From the NCBI GenBank assembly GCA_015143295.1, contig CM026557.1, forward strand, positions 38,201,965 to 38,265,964: a stretch of DNA of 64,000 nucleotides. Direction: 5' to 3'. The stretch is from Tetracentron sinense (taxonomy: Eukaryota > Streptophyta > Magnoliopsida > Trochodendrales > Trochodendraceae). Shown piece after piece: positions 34,874-45,200 of the stretch. The notes beneath the pieces were generated by a model, which was given only the letters and a program-made list of their open reading frames with translations, did no database searches and was not told the DNA's origin. Numbering within the stretch: position 1 is the stretch's first letter; every line of letters begins with the position of its first letter. A program made the position numbers and the translations under genes.

Positions 34874-35041
34874 TATTTAAAAGGGTTTTTTTTTTTAAAA
34901 TCCCCTAACTTTTCAGCTATTTGTAATACCCCCTTATGTTTTGTGATTTTGTATTATAATCCACTAACTCTTAAAACTTTTACAAATCCACCCTTCCATC
35001 TAAAAGATAGTTAACAGATGTTAAATATTTTATTAAATGAC

Positions 35042-37082
35042 TGTAAACATCCCAATTTTGTACCCTCTAGTCTCTTTGCATACCTTTAAAAACATTTTCA
35101 AAAACTCTCTTTTAAAATCCTCTTTCCACGTGCTTCGATTTTCAAAAATGTCCCTGAGGTAAAAAATGACCAAAGTGCCCCTGGAGTGTAAAATGATCAA
35201 AATACCCTTGAAAAGTACTAAAAAGTTCACATTTCATCTTAAATATTTTTCTGAATCTTATCAGTTCAATTTCGGCTATTTTTGGGATCCAGTCGGGCCT
35301 AAAGCGGAAAAATGGCAAAAATGCCTCTGTGGTGTAAAATGATCAAAATAACCCTAAAAAAGTGCTTAAAAGTTATCATTTTTCTGACATAAATTTATAA
35401 AATTTTCGGTTCAATCGCAGCTATTTTCGAGGTCAAAACGAGCTTCAAATGAAAATTCAAGTTTTCGTCGAATCGGAAAGCGACAAGTGGCACAAAATAC
35501 CAAAAAAAATATATTTTTTAAGCCCTCTGGTTGGAGTAGCACCCCTATAATTATAAAAATGCCCCTGACCACCTTACCGACCTCCCTTACGCGATATTTA
35601 AAAAATCTAAGGGAGGGCGCTACTTCAAGTAGCGCCCACCTTGTTTGCACCTTCTTTGCTGCCTTACTGTTCCCCACCACCTTGCTTTTCAGGGGTTTTA
35701 TCCACATGGGCGTTACTACAAGTAGCGCCCCCCTATTTTTTGATTTATATAAATACCACACCCCCTCTTCTTTATTTTCACTTCCTCTCTTCTCTTTCCT
35801 TTTTCAAAAATCTTTCTTTAGCGTATGGCGATCCCGAGAATTTGATTTCGAAGAATCATTATCGGGAGCACTTATTTCAGAAAATCTTTTGGGTTTCTTG
35901 GAGAGTAAAATCTCGCAAAAGTCTGTCATTTTTTTTCAGTCTTTTATTAATTTTAAATTGCTTTATTGTTTTAAATACTTAGACTACTTGCTTAACCTAC
36001 CATGTCGAACCTCTGCCCAAACTTCAGTTTAAACTTAGCCTACCATGTCGAACCTCTGTCCGAACCTCGGTTCAAACCCTACTTACCTTAGCCGAACCTC
36101 GGTTGAAACCCTGGTTCAAACCTTACCAACCCAGTCGAACATCTGCCCGAACTTCAGTTCAAATCTAACCTACCTTGACAAACCTCGGTTCAAACCCTAC
36201 TTACCTAGTCGAACCTCTGTCCGAACCTCAGTCCAAACCCTGGTTCAAACCCTACCAACCCAGTGGAACCTTTGCCCGAACTTCGGTTCAAATCTATCCT
36301 ACCCTGCCGAACCTCGGTTCAAACCCTGGTTCAAACCCTACTTGCCTTAGCCGAATCTCTGTCTAAACCTCGATTCAAACTCTGGTTCGAACCCTACCCA
36401 CCTAGTCAAACCTCTGTCCGAAGCTCGTTTCAAACCCTGGCTCAAATCCTATCAGACCCTTACCCAACCCAATGCTCCTTGAATGATCTAAAACTGTCCA
36501 GATGCTCCTCAACAAGAACTTAAAAGGCCCAAACGCTCATGAATATGAACTTAAACCATTCAAAAACACCTTAACATCTAAAGACAAATTCTAGCATTTC
36601 AAACACCCACTATCTAAATACTCAACAAATCAAACAATCAAATACCCTCTAGAACTATGTGTGACTTAATTCCACTAACAGTGGATACGTAGGCAACCCT
36701 GATCGGGTTCAGGTCACCCAGGATAGAGGATCTGTCTTGTCCATACTTATTTCAACATGTATATTACTGTTCATATAATACCTATCAAACATATAGATGA
36801 AATGCAAGCTCTTCTTGTGGTTTTCCCCACTTTAATTCAGACTTAGGGAGTAGGTAACTATCTCCGGATGAGAGTTTAGGAGTGCCTAACACCTTCCCCT
36901 GACTCAAATGAATACTTATCATGAACTCTATTTCTAGACCAAAGCCTTATCCAATCTTTTCAGGGATCCTATTTTCCCTCACAATCTAAATAGGTGGCGT
37001 CTCTCTCTTTTCTGCATTTTTAGCACTATTCCTCCTCAGGTTCAATCCTGATTGGGAGTGGGGTTAAAATCTCGGGTCTACA
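35042..37082 (+). mobile_element. Solo LTR of a Ty3/gypsy (Tat-like) retrotransposon
   Basis: The sequence starts TGTAAACATCCCAATTTTG and ends GGGTCTACA, flanked by ATGAC (35037-35041) and GTGAC (37083-37087), a one-mismatch 5-bp TSD. The MULE sister copy keeps the uninterrupted site (AAATGACATTTTT near 41704), which confirms the insertion. At 36690 it has GTGGATACGTAGGCAACCC and at 36890 GTGCCTAACACCTTCCCC, motifs typical of Tat-group LTR and 3' regions. Open frames inside it (for example 35487-36032) have no recognisable domain. It is the product of LTR-LTR recombination that removed the internal region. Confidence 0.82.
36000..36440 (+). repeat. Degenerate minisatellite in the solo LTR
   Basis: The plus strand repeats units built of CGAACCTCGGTTCAAACCCT and CGAACCTCTGTCCGAACCT with spacers CTACTTACC or TACCAACCCAG. 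Long open frames here (SNPTYL and RFKPYLP-type repeats) simply follow from the repeats. Confidence 0.85.
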
Positions 37083-37109
37083 GTGACCTTTTAAACATCT
37101 TTTTAATGG

Positions 37110-37740
37110 GTTGGACGATACGCTTTATCATGTGTCTCATTTATCCCCCTTTAATTAGGGTTAAGCTTAATCGATCTAAGGTTAATATATTGTTTAAAAA
37201 AATCTAAAAATAAGGTTAGATGAATTAACCATAAGGGTGAGTGAATCTTGACTACAGTTGGTGAGTGAATCTTAATTACAGTTAGTGAGTGTTAAAAGGG
37301 ACATATGACAACTTGTAAAGTCTCTTTTAATTGTGATTAAGCATAATCAACCTAAGGTTATTTCTTTTCTAAAATCCATGATTAGATGCATGAACCCTAG
37401 GAGTGAGTGTATATTAACCACCACTAGTAGGTGTTAAAAGGGACACATGACAATGTTTAAAGCCTCCATTAACTGTGGTTAAACATAATCAATCTAAGGT
37501 TAATATTTTTTCTTCTAAAAACAAAGGTTGGATGCTTGAATCCAAGGGATAAGTGAATCATAACCATAGTTAGTGGGTGTTAAAAAGAACATGTGGCGAC
37601 TTGTAGAGCCCCTTTAAGCGTGGTTAATCATAATCAACCTAAAGTTAATATTTTTTTCTTCTAAAAATCAATGTTAAACAGAAGAATCCTAGGGTTTAAT
37701 GAATCTTAACCATAGTTAGTGGGTTCCAAGCACTTCCATT
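37110..37740. repeat. Tandem array of about 120-bp units in MULE copy 1
   Basis: Each unit contains TTAACCATAGTTAGTGGGTG, AAAGGGACACATGACAAC, a TTTAACTGTGGTTAAGCATA block and a RAGGTTAGATGCATGAACCC block, with variation. About four units are seen. The AACCATAGTTAG and TAACTGTGGTTA blocks within a unit are mutually inverted, so each unit can fold. Confidence 0.75.
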
Positions 37741-37948
37741 GTGAAAAGGTTTTACCAATCTCCTTAAAATAAAAAAGTTAAAAATGTAATTTCATTAAAA
37801 TTTTAACATAGTTATCTTTGGATGGAAGGGGGGACTTGTAAAAGTTTTAAAAGTTAGTGGACTATAATATAAATTCACAAAATATAAGGGGTATTTACAA
37901 ATAGTTGAAAGGTTAGGAGATTTTTTACAAAAAAAACCCTATTTAAAA

Positions 37949-38451
37949 TTAAGGCATGGACCAATGAGGACAGGCCATTATGCTTTAAAATGGGATCCTC
38001 AGTCCGTTAACTACTTTCCAATTGGGAAATGGAAAATGGGAAATGGAAAATGGACGTCAGGGACAACATAGAAGCTAACCCAAGAATCTCATTGGTTCAC
38101 GCCCCCTTCTTACCACCCATCAACTGTGGTTAGGATTCACTCACCCCTAGGTTAAGCAATCTAACCATGGTTTTTAGAAAAACAAAAAATAAAATAAAAT
38201 TATCAATTTTAATTTAGTTAAGCTTAATTATGTTTAAGAAGGTCTTAAAAGGAACACAAGGACACTGCGATCAGCTTAGAAGAGGACCCTGGATTCTCAG
38301 GACTCTTTCCAATTTTATTATGAGCAGTGATACTTTGCGCGCCCCGCGTTAATGAGTGTTAACTTGAGATTAATATATATATATATATATATATATAAAC
38401 CAAGGTTAAAGGGATGAACCCTTGAGGTAAGTGAATTTTAATCATAGTTAA
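37949..38451. other. Repeat-family fragments between MULE and Helitron
   Basis: 38085-38330 is a copy of a repeat found again at 50800-51040 (ATCTCATTGGTTCACGCCC, GGTTAGGATTCACTCACCC, ACACAAGGACACTGCGA). A TA microsatellite lies at 38371-38396. No gene is seen. Confidence 0.55.
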
Positions 38452-39644
38452 CTAGCGGGTGGCACGTGTGATGCACGTTAGAGCAAGGGGAAGGAGTTAA
38501 CCACAATTAATAGGAGTTAAAAGGGACACGTGTTAACCCGCGAGTGCAATTGAACTCGCTAGTAGCACGTGTAATGCACGTGAACGCAAGGGGAAGGAGT
38601 TAACTACAGTTAATAGGAGTTGAAAAGGACACGTGTTAACCTGCGGGTGCGATTGAACTCTCCCCGAGTTCAATCGCAATTGGCTGTGATTCTAAATAGG
38701 TAGATGAGCAAGGGATAGTTTGGGAATTAAAGTAAAACATTAAAACAAAAGATAAATATATGAATCGGGAAAGAGGGAAATAGGAATAAAAGCATTTATA
38801 CATTCCTAGCTTGGAAAAGTCACGGGTCCACTTTTATCATAACCCCTTAACTAATCAATCTTTTCAATCTTTTCGGTGATTCACATTGATTAAAATAAAA
38901 TGAAAAACAGATTTAAATAAACGAAACATACCCGAAACTAATCCAACTGAGAGGGATATTAGAGAACTCATTGTTCAGATCTGCAATGGAGCAGGTTGAT
39001 TGTTCAATGATATTGGGTCTTTTGGTGTTTGTCCACATAGATTAAGAAAAACATATTTAAATAAATGAAACTATCCTGCAACTGATCCAACTGTGTGGCC
39101 AGTCTCTTATATATGCGAAATCTCACACTCATAGAATCAGCGGGAAAGAGGGATATTGAAGAGCGTGTTGGGTAGATCTAAAATAGAGGGCTCGATATCT
39201 TCAGTGATTCCGGTTCTTTTAGTGATCCACATTGATTAAAAAATAAAAACATATTTAAGTAATTAAAACTAACCTGCAACTTTGATGAATCCAGATAAAC
39301 AGACTTGAGATTACCGTATCCCATGATTTGAGAAATAAAGAATGAGATAAATTGTTCGAAGAGTAAACTTTTCTTCTAATTTGGAGATGAGATTTGACGA
39401 TGAGATGAGAATGGAAGATCCGTAAGCGGGAAACAGCACATACAGTTAGAATTTCAGTTTTTGAAGAGATCGTGCAATTGAGGGAGTCCCAATAGTTATA
39501 GGTCTGGGAGTAGTTAAATTGATAATTACTATAATACTCTCAGAATTTATTTGAGTGTAAAGGAAAGATTAAATAAAATAATGGGTTTTAGAGTCTATAA
39601 GAAAAATTTAACCAATTTTGCTTCTCGCATTATAATAGTAAAGA
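38452..39644 (-). mobile_element. Non-autonomous Helitron (1193 bp), minus strand
   Basis: On the minus strand it starts TCTTTACTATTATAATGCGA at 39644, preceded by A, and ends in CTAG at 38455-38452, followed by T. A hairpin sequence (CGTGCATCACACGTGCC) sits just inside the end. The 3' end is present in tandem (ACTCGCTAGTAGCACGTGTA near 38556). The interior of about 0.9 kb is unlike the other two Helitrons. It has three diverged copies of a segment with TTAAATAAAYGAAACNNACC and TGATCCAACTG, so it may hold captured or locally duplicated DNA. No coding sequence is recognisable. Confidence 0.75.
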
Positions 39645-40108
39645 TGAGTGTTAACTAACCTGAGATCATTTTTAAAAAAACTAAGGTTAGATGGATGAAC
39701 CCTAAGGATGAGTGAATCTCAATCACAGTTAATGAATGTTAATTAACTTAAGATTATTCTCTTAAAAACCAAAATTAGATAGATGAACCTTACGGGAACA
39801 TACCCGCCCAAACCATCATTCTCCTTTATTGTTGCATGTTATACTTTAGGGAAAAAGAACCAGTGCGTGAAGAATATCTGACGCGTCCTGTAGATAGGAT
39901 CGAAATCTCATGGGAATCCTTTCTCAGAATGAGTCCGTTTCGTGTGCCAATGTTTTCACACAGATCTCGTGTGCCTTGCCGCTATAAACACAGATTATAA
40001 AGGTTTTTTTTCTTTTTTTGGTCTCTCCATGAATTAGTAGAGGCAATACTGTCAGTTTTTTGTTTTTTTTAGTAGTTGATATCTTTTACCTACGGTGGTA
40101 AATTCGTC
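39645..40108. other. Intergenic with foldback-repeat fragments
   Basis: 39645-39800 holds short copies of the GGTTAGATGGATGAACCC core. 39840-40080 has no feature I recognise apart from T-rich runs. Confidence 0.5.
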
Positions 40109-40423
40109 TCATGGGATATGAGTGGTTGTTTGACATAAACACCATTGGCGTATGTGGCGCACTACTAGGGCCACACAAGGTCTGTGTGCAGACTTGCACA
40201 GATAAAATCGATTCCCTGAGAATATGTCAATATCATGTCTTAAAACGTGTCTTATTCTTACATGCTCTAAGGCACGTGCTTTTTCCTCTAACACATGTGA
40301 AATAGCATCTAAATTCTTTGAATGGTAGTTTGACACGCATTCAAAGGCAGCAACGGTTCCTCTGACAGATGTCCGAGTATTATCCTTGCATTGGTATTTA
40401 ACAAAAGAGTTGATAGCGTACAT
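40109..40423 (-). other. Unidentified 104-residue open frame
   Basis: I do not recognise this sequence. On the minus strand it reads MYAINSFVKYQCKDNTRTS and continues through ALEHVRIRHVLRHDIDIF to the stop. Its composition (mixed polar and hydrophobic, no low complexity) is more protein-like than other frames nearby. It lacks a clear promoter, paralogue or splice context and is surrounded by transposon debris. It could be a captured exon or chance. Confidence 0.2.
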
Positions 40424-40736
40424 GCGCGTGCATTATTGGATAGTACATGCACACCTCCTTACTTTGTGTACGTATCTTTTTTATACCAATTAATCGTGGT
40501 TAAGATTTACTCATCCTTGAGGTTAAATTTTAACCTAGATTTTTAGAAAAAAGTATATGAAAAATTTAAACACATGAGTTAGTAAATCTTATAAGCAAAG
40601 TTTATTTTTAAAAAATATTTTTTCTAAAAACCACGATTAGATTATTTAACCCTAAAAATGAGTAAATCTTAATCACAGTTAATGGGTTTTAAAGAGGACA
40701 CATGACAAGCATGTTATCACCTCCTTTGTTCAAGAC

Positions 40737-40942
40737 ATTGGATTACTTCTGGTGCATGCCCAAGGCCGAGTCTCCATCCATTCACCATCTGCCATGTTGT
40801 CATAAAATGAGAAGTTATATCAAGAGCGAAGTCAAAAATTGGGGGAAAAAATGAAATGACTTCACCTATAGTGCAACATGACGGATGATGAATGGACAGC
40901 CAAGGCTGGGACTCGGGCTTGCCCAAGAGGTAATCCAATGCC
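40737..40942. mobile_element. Foldback MITE, GAAGTCA-loop family, copy 1
   Basis: CATTGGATTAC at the left end pairs with GTAATCCAATG at the right, and imperfect pairing continues for about 85 bp (GGCCGAGTCTCCATCCATTC with GAATGGACAGCCAAGG and so on). The loop (GAAGTCAAAAATTGGG and AAATGAAATGACTTC) is also found in the element at 51508-51797. Confidence 0.75.
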
Positions 40943-41541
40943 TTCCCAGCGATGATGCCCGAGTAGCATTTGCAAGAGGAAATTCGTTGCCTCAGCCTGA
41001 GTTTTATACTCGGGGCATAGCCTCTTTGCCCAACAAGTAGAAATGATTAAACTACGAGGTTATATCTTGCATGCGCATGTACTGTTAGGCGATACATGCA
41101 CACCTTCCCAACTTGCTATGTATCCTTTTTGACACTTATTAATTATGATTAAAATTCACTCATCTTTAGGGTAAAATATTCTAAAATTAATTTTTCATCT
41201 TTAGGGTGAAATATTCTAAAATTAATTTTTGAAAAAAAACTATTTAAAAAATATTAACTTTAGCTATAATTCTCTCTCTCATGTGGTTAATTTTTTTAAA
41301 AAATAAGGTTAGATTATTCATCTTGAGGATAAATGAGTCTTAACCATAGTTAATGGGTATAAAATAAAACATGTAGGGGAAATGTGCGAGTATTGTCCAA
41401 TGGTACATGCATTTCATGCTATGACCCCTCTAGTTAAATGACTTTCCACGTGTTGGGAGTGAAATCGGGCATCTGCTAGGAGGAAATCCATTGCCCTCTA
41501 GAGAGGGTCCTAAGTCTTTGCTTGCATGGCACGTGGAAATG
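40943..41541. other. Intergenic with foldback-repeat fragments
   Basis: The segment has scattered copies of the AACCATAGTTAATGGG core (41341), and short pieces resembling the GAAGTCA-loop family ends (AGGAAATCCATTGCCCTCTA at 41492). No gene is seen. Confidence 0.5.
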
Positions 41542-41550
41542 TTTGGTTTA

Positions 41551-42987
41551 GGGGATTTTTTGGTAAAAAAACTCCTATATTTTCAGTTATTTGTAATTAT
41601 CTCTTGAGTTTTGTGATTTTGTATTATGGTCCACTAACTTTAAGACTTTTGCAAATCCATCCTTCCCTCCAAAATTTATGTAACAATAGTTAAATTTTTT
41701 AAGAAATGACATTTTTAACCTTGTTAAATGGGTTGGATGCAACGCACACCTTCATAGGTCACCATGTGTCCTATTTATCACCCTTTAACTAGGGTTAAGC
41801 TTAATCGATCAAATGCTAATATTTTTTTAAAAAAATATTTAAAAATCAATGTTTGATGGATGAACCCTAAGGGTGAGTGAGAGTGAATCTTAACTATAGT
41901 TAGTTTGTCAAAATGGACATTGTAGGTCTCCTTTAACTGTGATTAAGCATAATCAATCTAACGTTAATATTATTTTTATAAAAAAAATCTAAAATCCAAG
42001 GTTAGGTACATGAACCCTAGGGGTGAGTGAATCTTAACCACAGTTGTTGGGTGTTAAAAAGGATATGTGGTGGCTTGTAGAACACCCTTTAACTATGGTT
42101 AAGCATAATCAATTTCTTCTCACAACTAAGGTTAGATGCATGAATCCAAGGGGTGGGTGAATCTTCACCACAATTAGTGGGTGTTAAAAAGGATATGTGG
42201 TGGCTTGTAGAGCATCCCTTAAATGTGGTTAAGCATAATCAAGCTAAGCTTAATATTTTTTTTGCTTCTCAAAACTAAGGTTAGATGCATGAATGCAGGA
42301 GGTGGCAGTTAGTGGGTGTTAAAAAGAATATGTGATAGCTTGTAGAGCCTCTCTTAACTATGGTTAAGCATACTCAACCTAAGATTAATATTTGTTTATA
42401 TTCTGTTCTAAAATTTAAGGTTAGATGCATAAACCCTTCGGGTAAGTGAATATTAACCATTGTTAGTGGGTGTTAAAAGGGACATGTGATAGCTTATAGA
42501 GCTTCCTTTAATTGTGGTTAAACATAATAAATTTAAAGTTAATATTTTTTTCTTTTAAAAACTAAAGTTAGATGTACGAACCCTAAGGTTGAATGAATAT
42601 TAACCACTGCTGGTGGGCGTTAAAAGGGACACATGATGGCTTGTAAAGCTCTCTTTAACCGTGGTTAAGTATAATCAACCTAAAATTAATATTTTTTTTT
42701 CCTAAAAACTGAAGTTAAATAGATGAATCCTAGGGGTAAGTGAATCTTAACCACAATTAGTAGGTTCCAAGAATTTCTCTTGTGAAAAGTTTTACATATC
42801 TCCTTAAAATCAAAAAAGGGTAAAAAGGTCAATTCTTAACAAAAAAATTAACTTCCGCTAACTTTTGGATGAAAATGTGGATTTACAAAACTTTTAGAAG
42901 TTAATGGGGGCAAAATATAAAATCACAAAACACAAGGGGCATTCACAAATAGCCGAAAAGTTTAGGGTTTTGTTTACAAAAAAACCC
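41551..42987. mobile_element. Mutator-like element, family B copy 2
   Basis: The ends GGGGATTTTTTGGTAAAAAA and TTTACAAAAAAACCC are inverted copies, and the terminal homology extends about 150 bp (TTTGTGATTTTGTATTATGG against the inverse of CATAAAATCACAAAAC-type sequence). The flanking nine bases TTTGGTTTA (41542-41550) and TTTGGAGTA (42988-42996) agree at seven positions. The interior is non-coding and consists mostly of tandem units of about 120-150 bp. It matches 34883-37939 but lacks the solo LTR. Confidence 0.82.
41790..42760. repeat. Tandem array of about 120-150-bp units in MULE copy 2
   Basis: About seven units each carry TGGTTAAGCATAATCAA, AGGTTAGATGCATGAACCC, GAATCTTAACCACAGTTAGT and a GGGTGTTAAAAAGGAYATGTG block. 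The unit is homologous to the array at 37110-37740 and to the loops of the foldback elements. Confidence 0.8.
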
Positions 42988-42996
42988 TTTGGAGTA

Positions 42997-43579
42997 TAGG
43001 TAAATTTTAAATTAACTAAAACATCCTAATCTGTTAATTATTTGTCGCATTCGCTTTATACATCATGGAAATGGGTCCCACCAAATAGATCGTCGGCTCC
43101 ATCACTAAAACTAGATGCTTTACCTTTGTTCTTGTGGGACCACAATAAACCCTTCAAAATACACGTGTACCCTCAAAACCGGTGCCTTGTAGCATTTCGA
43201 AACCGCGGAGCGGACAGGTGCATCTTCGACGTGTCAGTCTAGGAGTCGTTATTTCCCCCTTCAAAATCGCCGATTTTTTATTACGATTTTCCGCTTAGTT
43301 TTAGACGCCAAAACGATTCATCTATTTTAGGCAGTTTGTTTTAATATATAGAAAAAATAAGTACTTTGTTCCCAAATGACAAAACTGCCCTCTATTTTCT
43401 TGTGGAACAAATAAATTTTTTTTCTTCTGTTTTGGAGGTGAAAGTGACACTTGGAGATTTGTAACGCTTGGTATAGAAAGTTGTAGCCTGAATTTTTAAA
43501 AATTTCCAAACTACCATTATTTAAAACAAAACTTTGATTTAATGTTTTACTTTAATTCTCAAATTACCCTTTCATCATC
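42997..43579. other. Intergenic, nothing recognised
   Basis: 43040-43260 has slightly higher GC and short open frames without recognisable domains. 43260-43580 is AT-rich. Confidence 0.45.
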
Positions 43580-43712
43580 TATCTATTTAAAAAATAGAAT
43601 CACAGCCAATCACGATTGAACTTAGGGAGAGTTCAATCACACCGTGGGTTAACACGTGTCCCTTTTAAATCATATCCTCGCCCTCACCTGTATCGCACGT
43701 ACCACCCACTAG
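43580..43712 (+). mobile_element. Helitron 3' end, 5' part degraded
   Basis: The segment ends ACCACCCACTAG followed by T, preceded by TATCGCACGTACC, and by the AATCACAGCCAATCACGATT and GGGTTAACACGTGTCCC blocks shared with the other Helitrons. A recognisable TCTTTACTATTATAATGCG start is missing. A worn equivalent may lie near 43470-43570 (TTCCAAACTACC, AACAAAACTTTGATTTAATG). Confidence 0.55.
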
Positions 43713-43761
43713 TTACCATAAGGCAACATTCTTTTAACCGATTTTGGTATAGCAATGGAGT

Positions 43762-44626
43762 TAGGGGTGTTTTCAAATCAAACTTTAAGCTTGACTCGAA
43801 TTTAATGACTTAGTTCAAACTCAAATTAATTTATGAATAAAACATTTGTATCTTTACTGTTATAATGCGAGAGCCTTGCGTAGATGAATTTTCTGAAATT
43901 CCCAAATTACCCTAATATAAAAACAAAACATCTTTACTATTATAATGCGAGAGCCTTGCGTAGATGAATTTTCCAAAATTCTCAAACTACCCTTATATAA
44001 AAACAAAACATTGATTTAATATTTTACTTTATTTCCTAAACTACCCCTTGCCTTTGATATAATGTTTTGCTTTAATTCCCAAACTACCCCTTGCTCATAT
44101 ATCTATTTAGAATCACAGCAATCGCGATTGAACTTGGAGAGAGTTCAATCGCACCCGCGGGTTAATACGTGTACCTTTTAACTCCTATTAACTGTGGTTA
44201 ACTGCTTCCCCTCGGACTCACATGCATCACACGTGCCACTAGCGAGTTCAATCGCACCCGTGGGTTAACACGTGTCCCTTTTAACTCCTATTAACTGTGG
44301 TTAACTCCTTCCCCCGGCTCTCACGTGCATCGCACATGCCACCCGCTAGTATTTTATAATAATAATGAAATATTATTTCATTATAAGAAATATTGTTAGT
44401 TATGACTTTTAAAATATATTATAGCATTCAAGCCCAAATCAAATGGGGCTGGCTCGAGCTTGAGCACGACTTGAACACAATTTCAAATTTGAATTAAAAC
44501 TTAGCATGACCGGATCAAATTGAAAACTTGAGCTTCAACTTTACTTGATTGAATGAGCCAAGTTGGAGCTGACTTACTTGATCAAATGAGCCAAGTCAAA
44601 GCTAGTTCGGCTTGAATACACCCCTA
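43762..44626. mobile_element. hAT-like MITE of the GAGCT-rich family, split by a Helitron
   Basis: The ends TAGGGGTGT (43762) and TACACCCCTA (ending 44626) are inverted copies. They are flanked by AATGGAGT (43754-43761) and AATGCAGC (44627-44634), six of eight positions alike. The Helitron 43851-44349 lies inside; without it the element is about 366 bp, similar to 29295-29682. Confidence 0.7.
43851..44349 (+). mobile_element. Non-autonomous Helitron with tandem 5' and 3' ends
   Basis: It starts TCTTTACTGTTATAATGCGA after an A, and ends CCACCCGCTAG before a T. The first 80 bp are followed at 43931 by a second 5' end (TCTTTACTATTATAATGCGA), so two starts are in tandem. At the other end the 3' terminus also occurs twice: GCATCACACGTGCCACTAGC near 44224-44243, and GTGCATCGCACATGCC before the final CTAG at 44346-44349. 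No coding sequence is present. Mobilisation would need an autonomous Helitron elsewhere. Confidence 0.82.
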
Positions 44627-44669
44627 AATGCAGCATAGAGCACGATATTAGCTATTATTACGGGATAGA

Positions 44670-45200
44670 GATCGAATCACAGCCAATCACAATTGAATTC
44701 GGGAGAGTTCAACCACACCCACAGCTCAACACATGTCCTTGTTAACTTTTATTAACTGTGGTTAAGATTCACCAATACCTAGGGTTCAATAATTTAACCT
44801 TTATTTTTAAAAAAAATTCAACTCTAGTTAAGAAATATTAACCTTTAGAGTCAATATATTTTTAATATATAAAAACCAAAGTTAGATTATTGAACTTTAA
44901 GGGTTAGTAACCCTGAGGGTGTAGCCCAATGATCACTTGGACGAACCGTAAACCCAGAGGTTTCGAGTTCGATTCCTGGCTCCCCTCACTAACGGTAGCA
45001 TGGGCTGGGGGTATCCTTGTGTAGCCCATGAGACTAGTATGAGCTTTCAAGGTTCAGGATATCCATGGTTATAAAAAAAAAAAAATCTAAGGGTTAATGA
45101 ATCTTAACCACAATCAATAAAATTTATCAAGGACATGTGTTGAGCTGTGGGTGCAATTGAACTCTTCCCCAATTCATTCGTGATTGGCAGGTGAATCACA
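44670..45200. mobile_element. Foldback MITE with about 80-bp inverted ends, carrying a SINE
   Basis: The left arm (AATCACAGCCAATCACAATT to CCACAGCTCAACACATGTCC) pairs with the right arm (GGACATGTGTTGAGCTGTGG to GATTGGCAGGTGAATCAC). The centre contains the TTAACTGTGGTTAAGATTCA and AACCAAAGTTAGATTATTG core. A SINE was inserted at 44911. Boundaries are approximate because I found no TSD. Confidence 0.65.
44911..45087 (+). mobile_element. tRNA-derived SINE with poly(A) tail and TSD
   Basis: The 5' part resembles a tRNA with the RNA polymerase III internal promoter: box A near GTAGCCCAATGATCACTTGG (44921-44940) and box B GAGTTCGATTCC (44965-44976). A tRNA-unrelated body follows (GGTAGCATGGGCTGGGGG and so on), then an A-rich tail at 45073-45085. 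Flanking copies TAAGGGTTAGTAA (44898-44910) and TAAGGGTTAATGA (45088-45100) are a 13-bp TSD with two differences, as expected of LINE-dependent insertion. It codes for no protein. Confidence 0.85.

Larger units (their letters stand above)
34883..37939. mobile_element. Mutator-like element, family B copy 1, carrying a solo LTR
   Basis: The element begins GGGTTTTTTT and ends AAAAAACCC. It is flanked by a perfect 9-bp duplication TATTTAAAA (34874-34882 and 37940-37948). Inverted ends of about 150 bp share TTTGTGATTTTGTATTATA and CCACTAACT blocks. The interior is non-coding. It holds a 2041-bp solo LTR (35042-37082) and, to its right, a tandem array of units of roughly 120 bp. Without the LTR the element is about 1.0 kb and matches the sister copy at 41551-42987. 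Confidence 0.9.

Noticed and set aside
35487..36032. 181-codon frame in the solo LTR as a gene
   Set aside because: No recognisable domain, overlaps frames on the other strand, and lies wholly inside an LTR with defined ends and TSD.
36045..36523. Proline- and asparagine-rich repeat protein
   Set aside because: The frames follow from a minisatellite and exist in more than one phase.
37110..37740. CRISPR-like repeat array
   Set aside because: The repeats are degenerate, have no unique equal-length spacers, and lie in a plant MULE.
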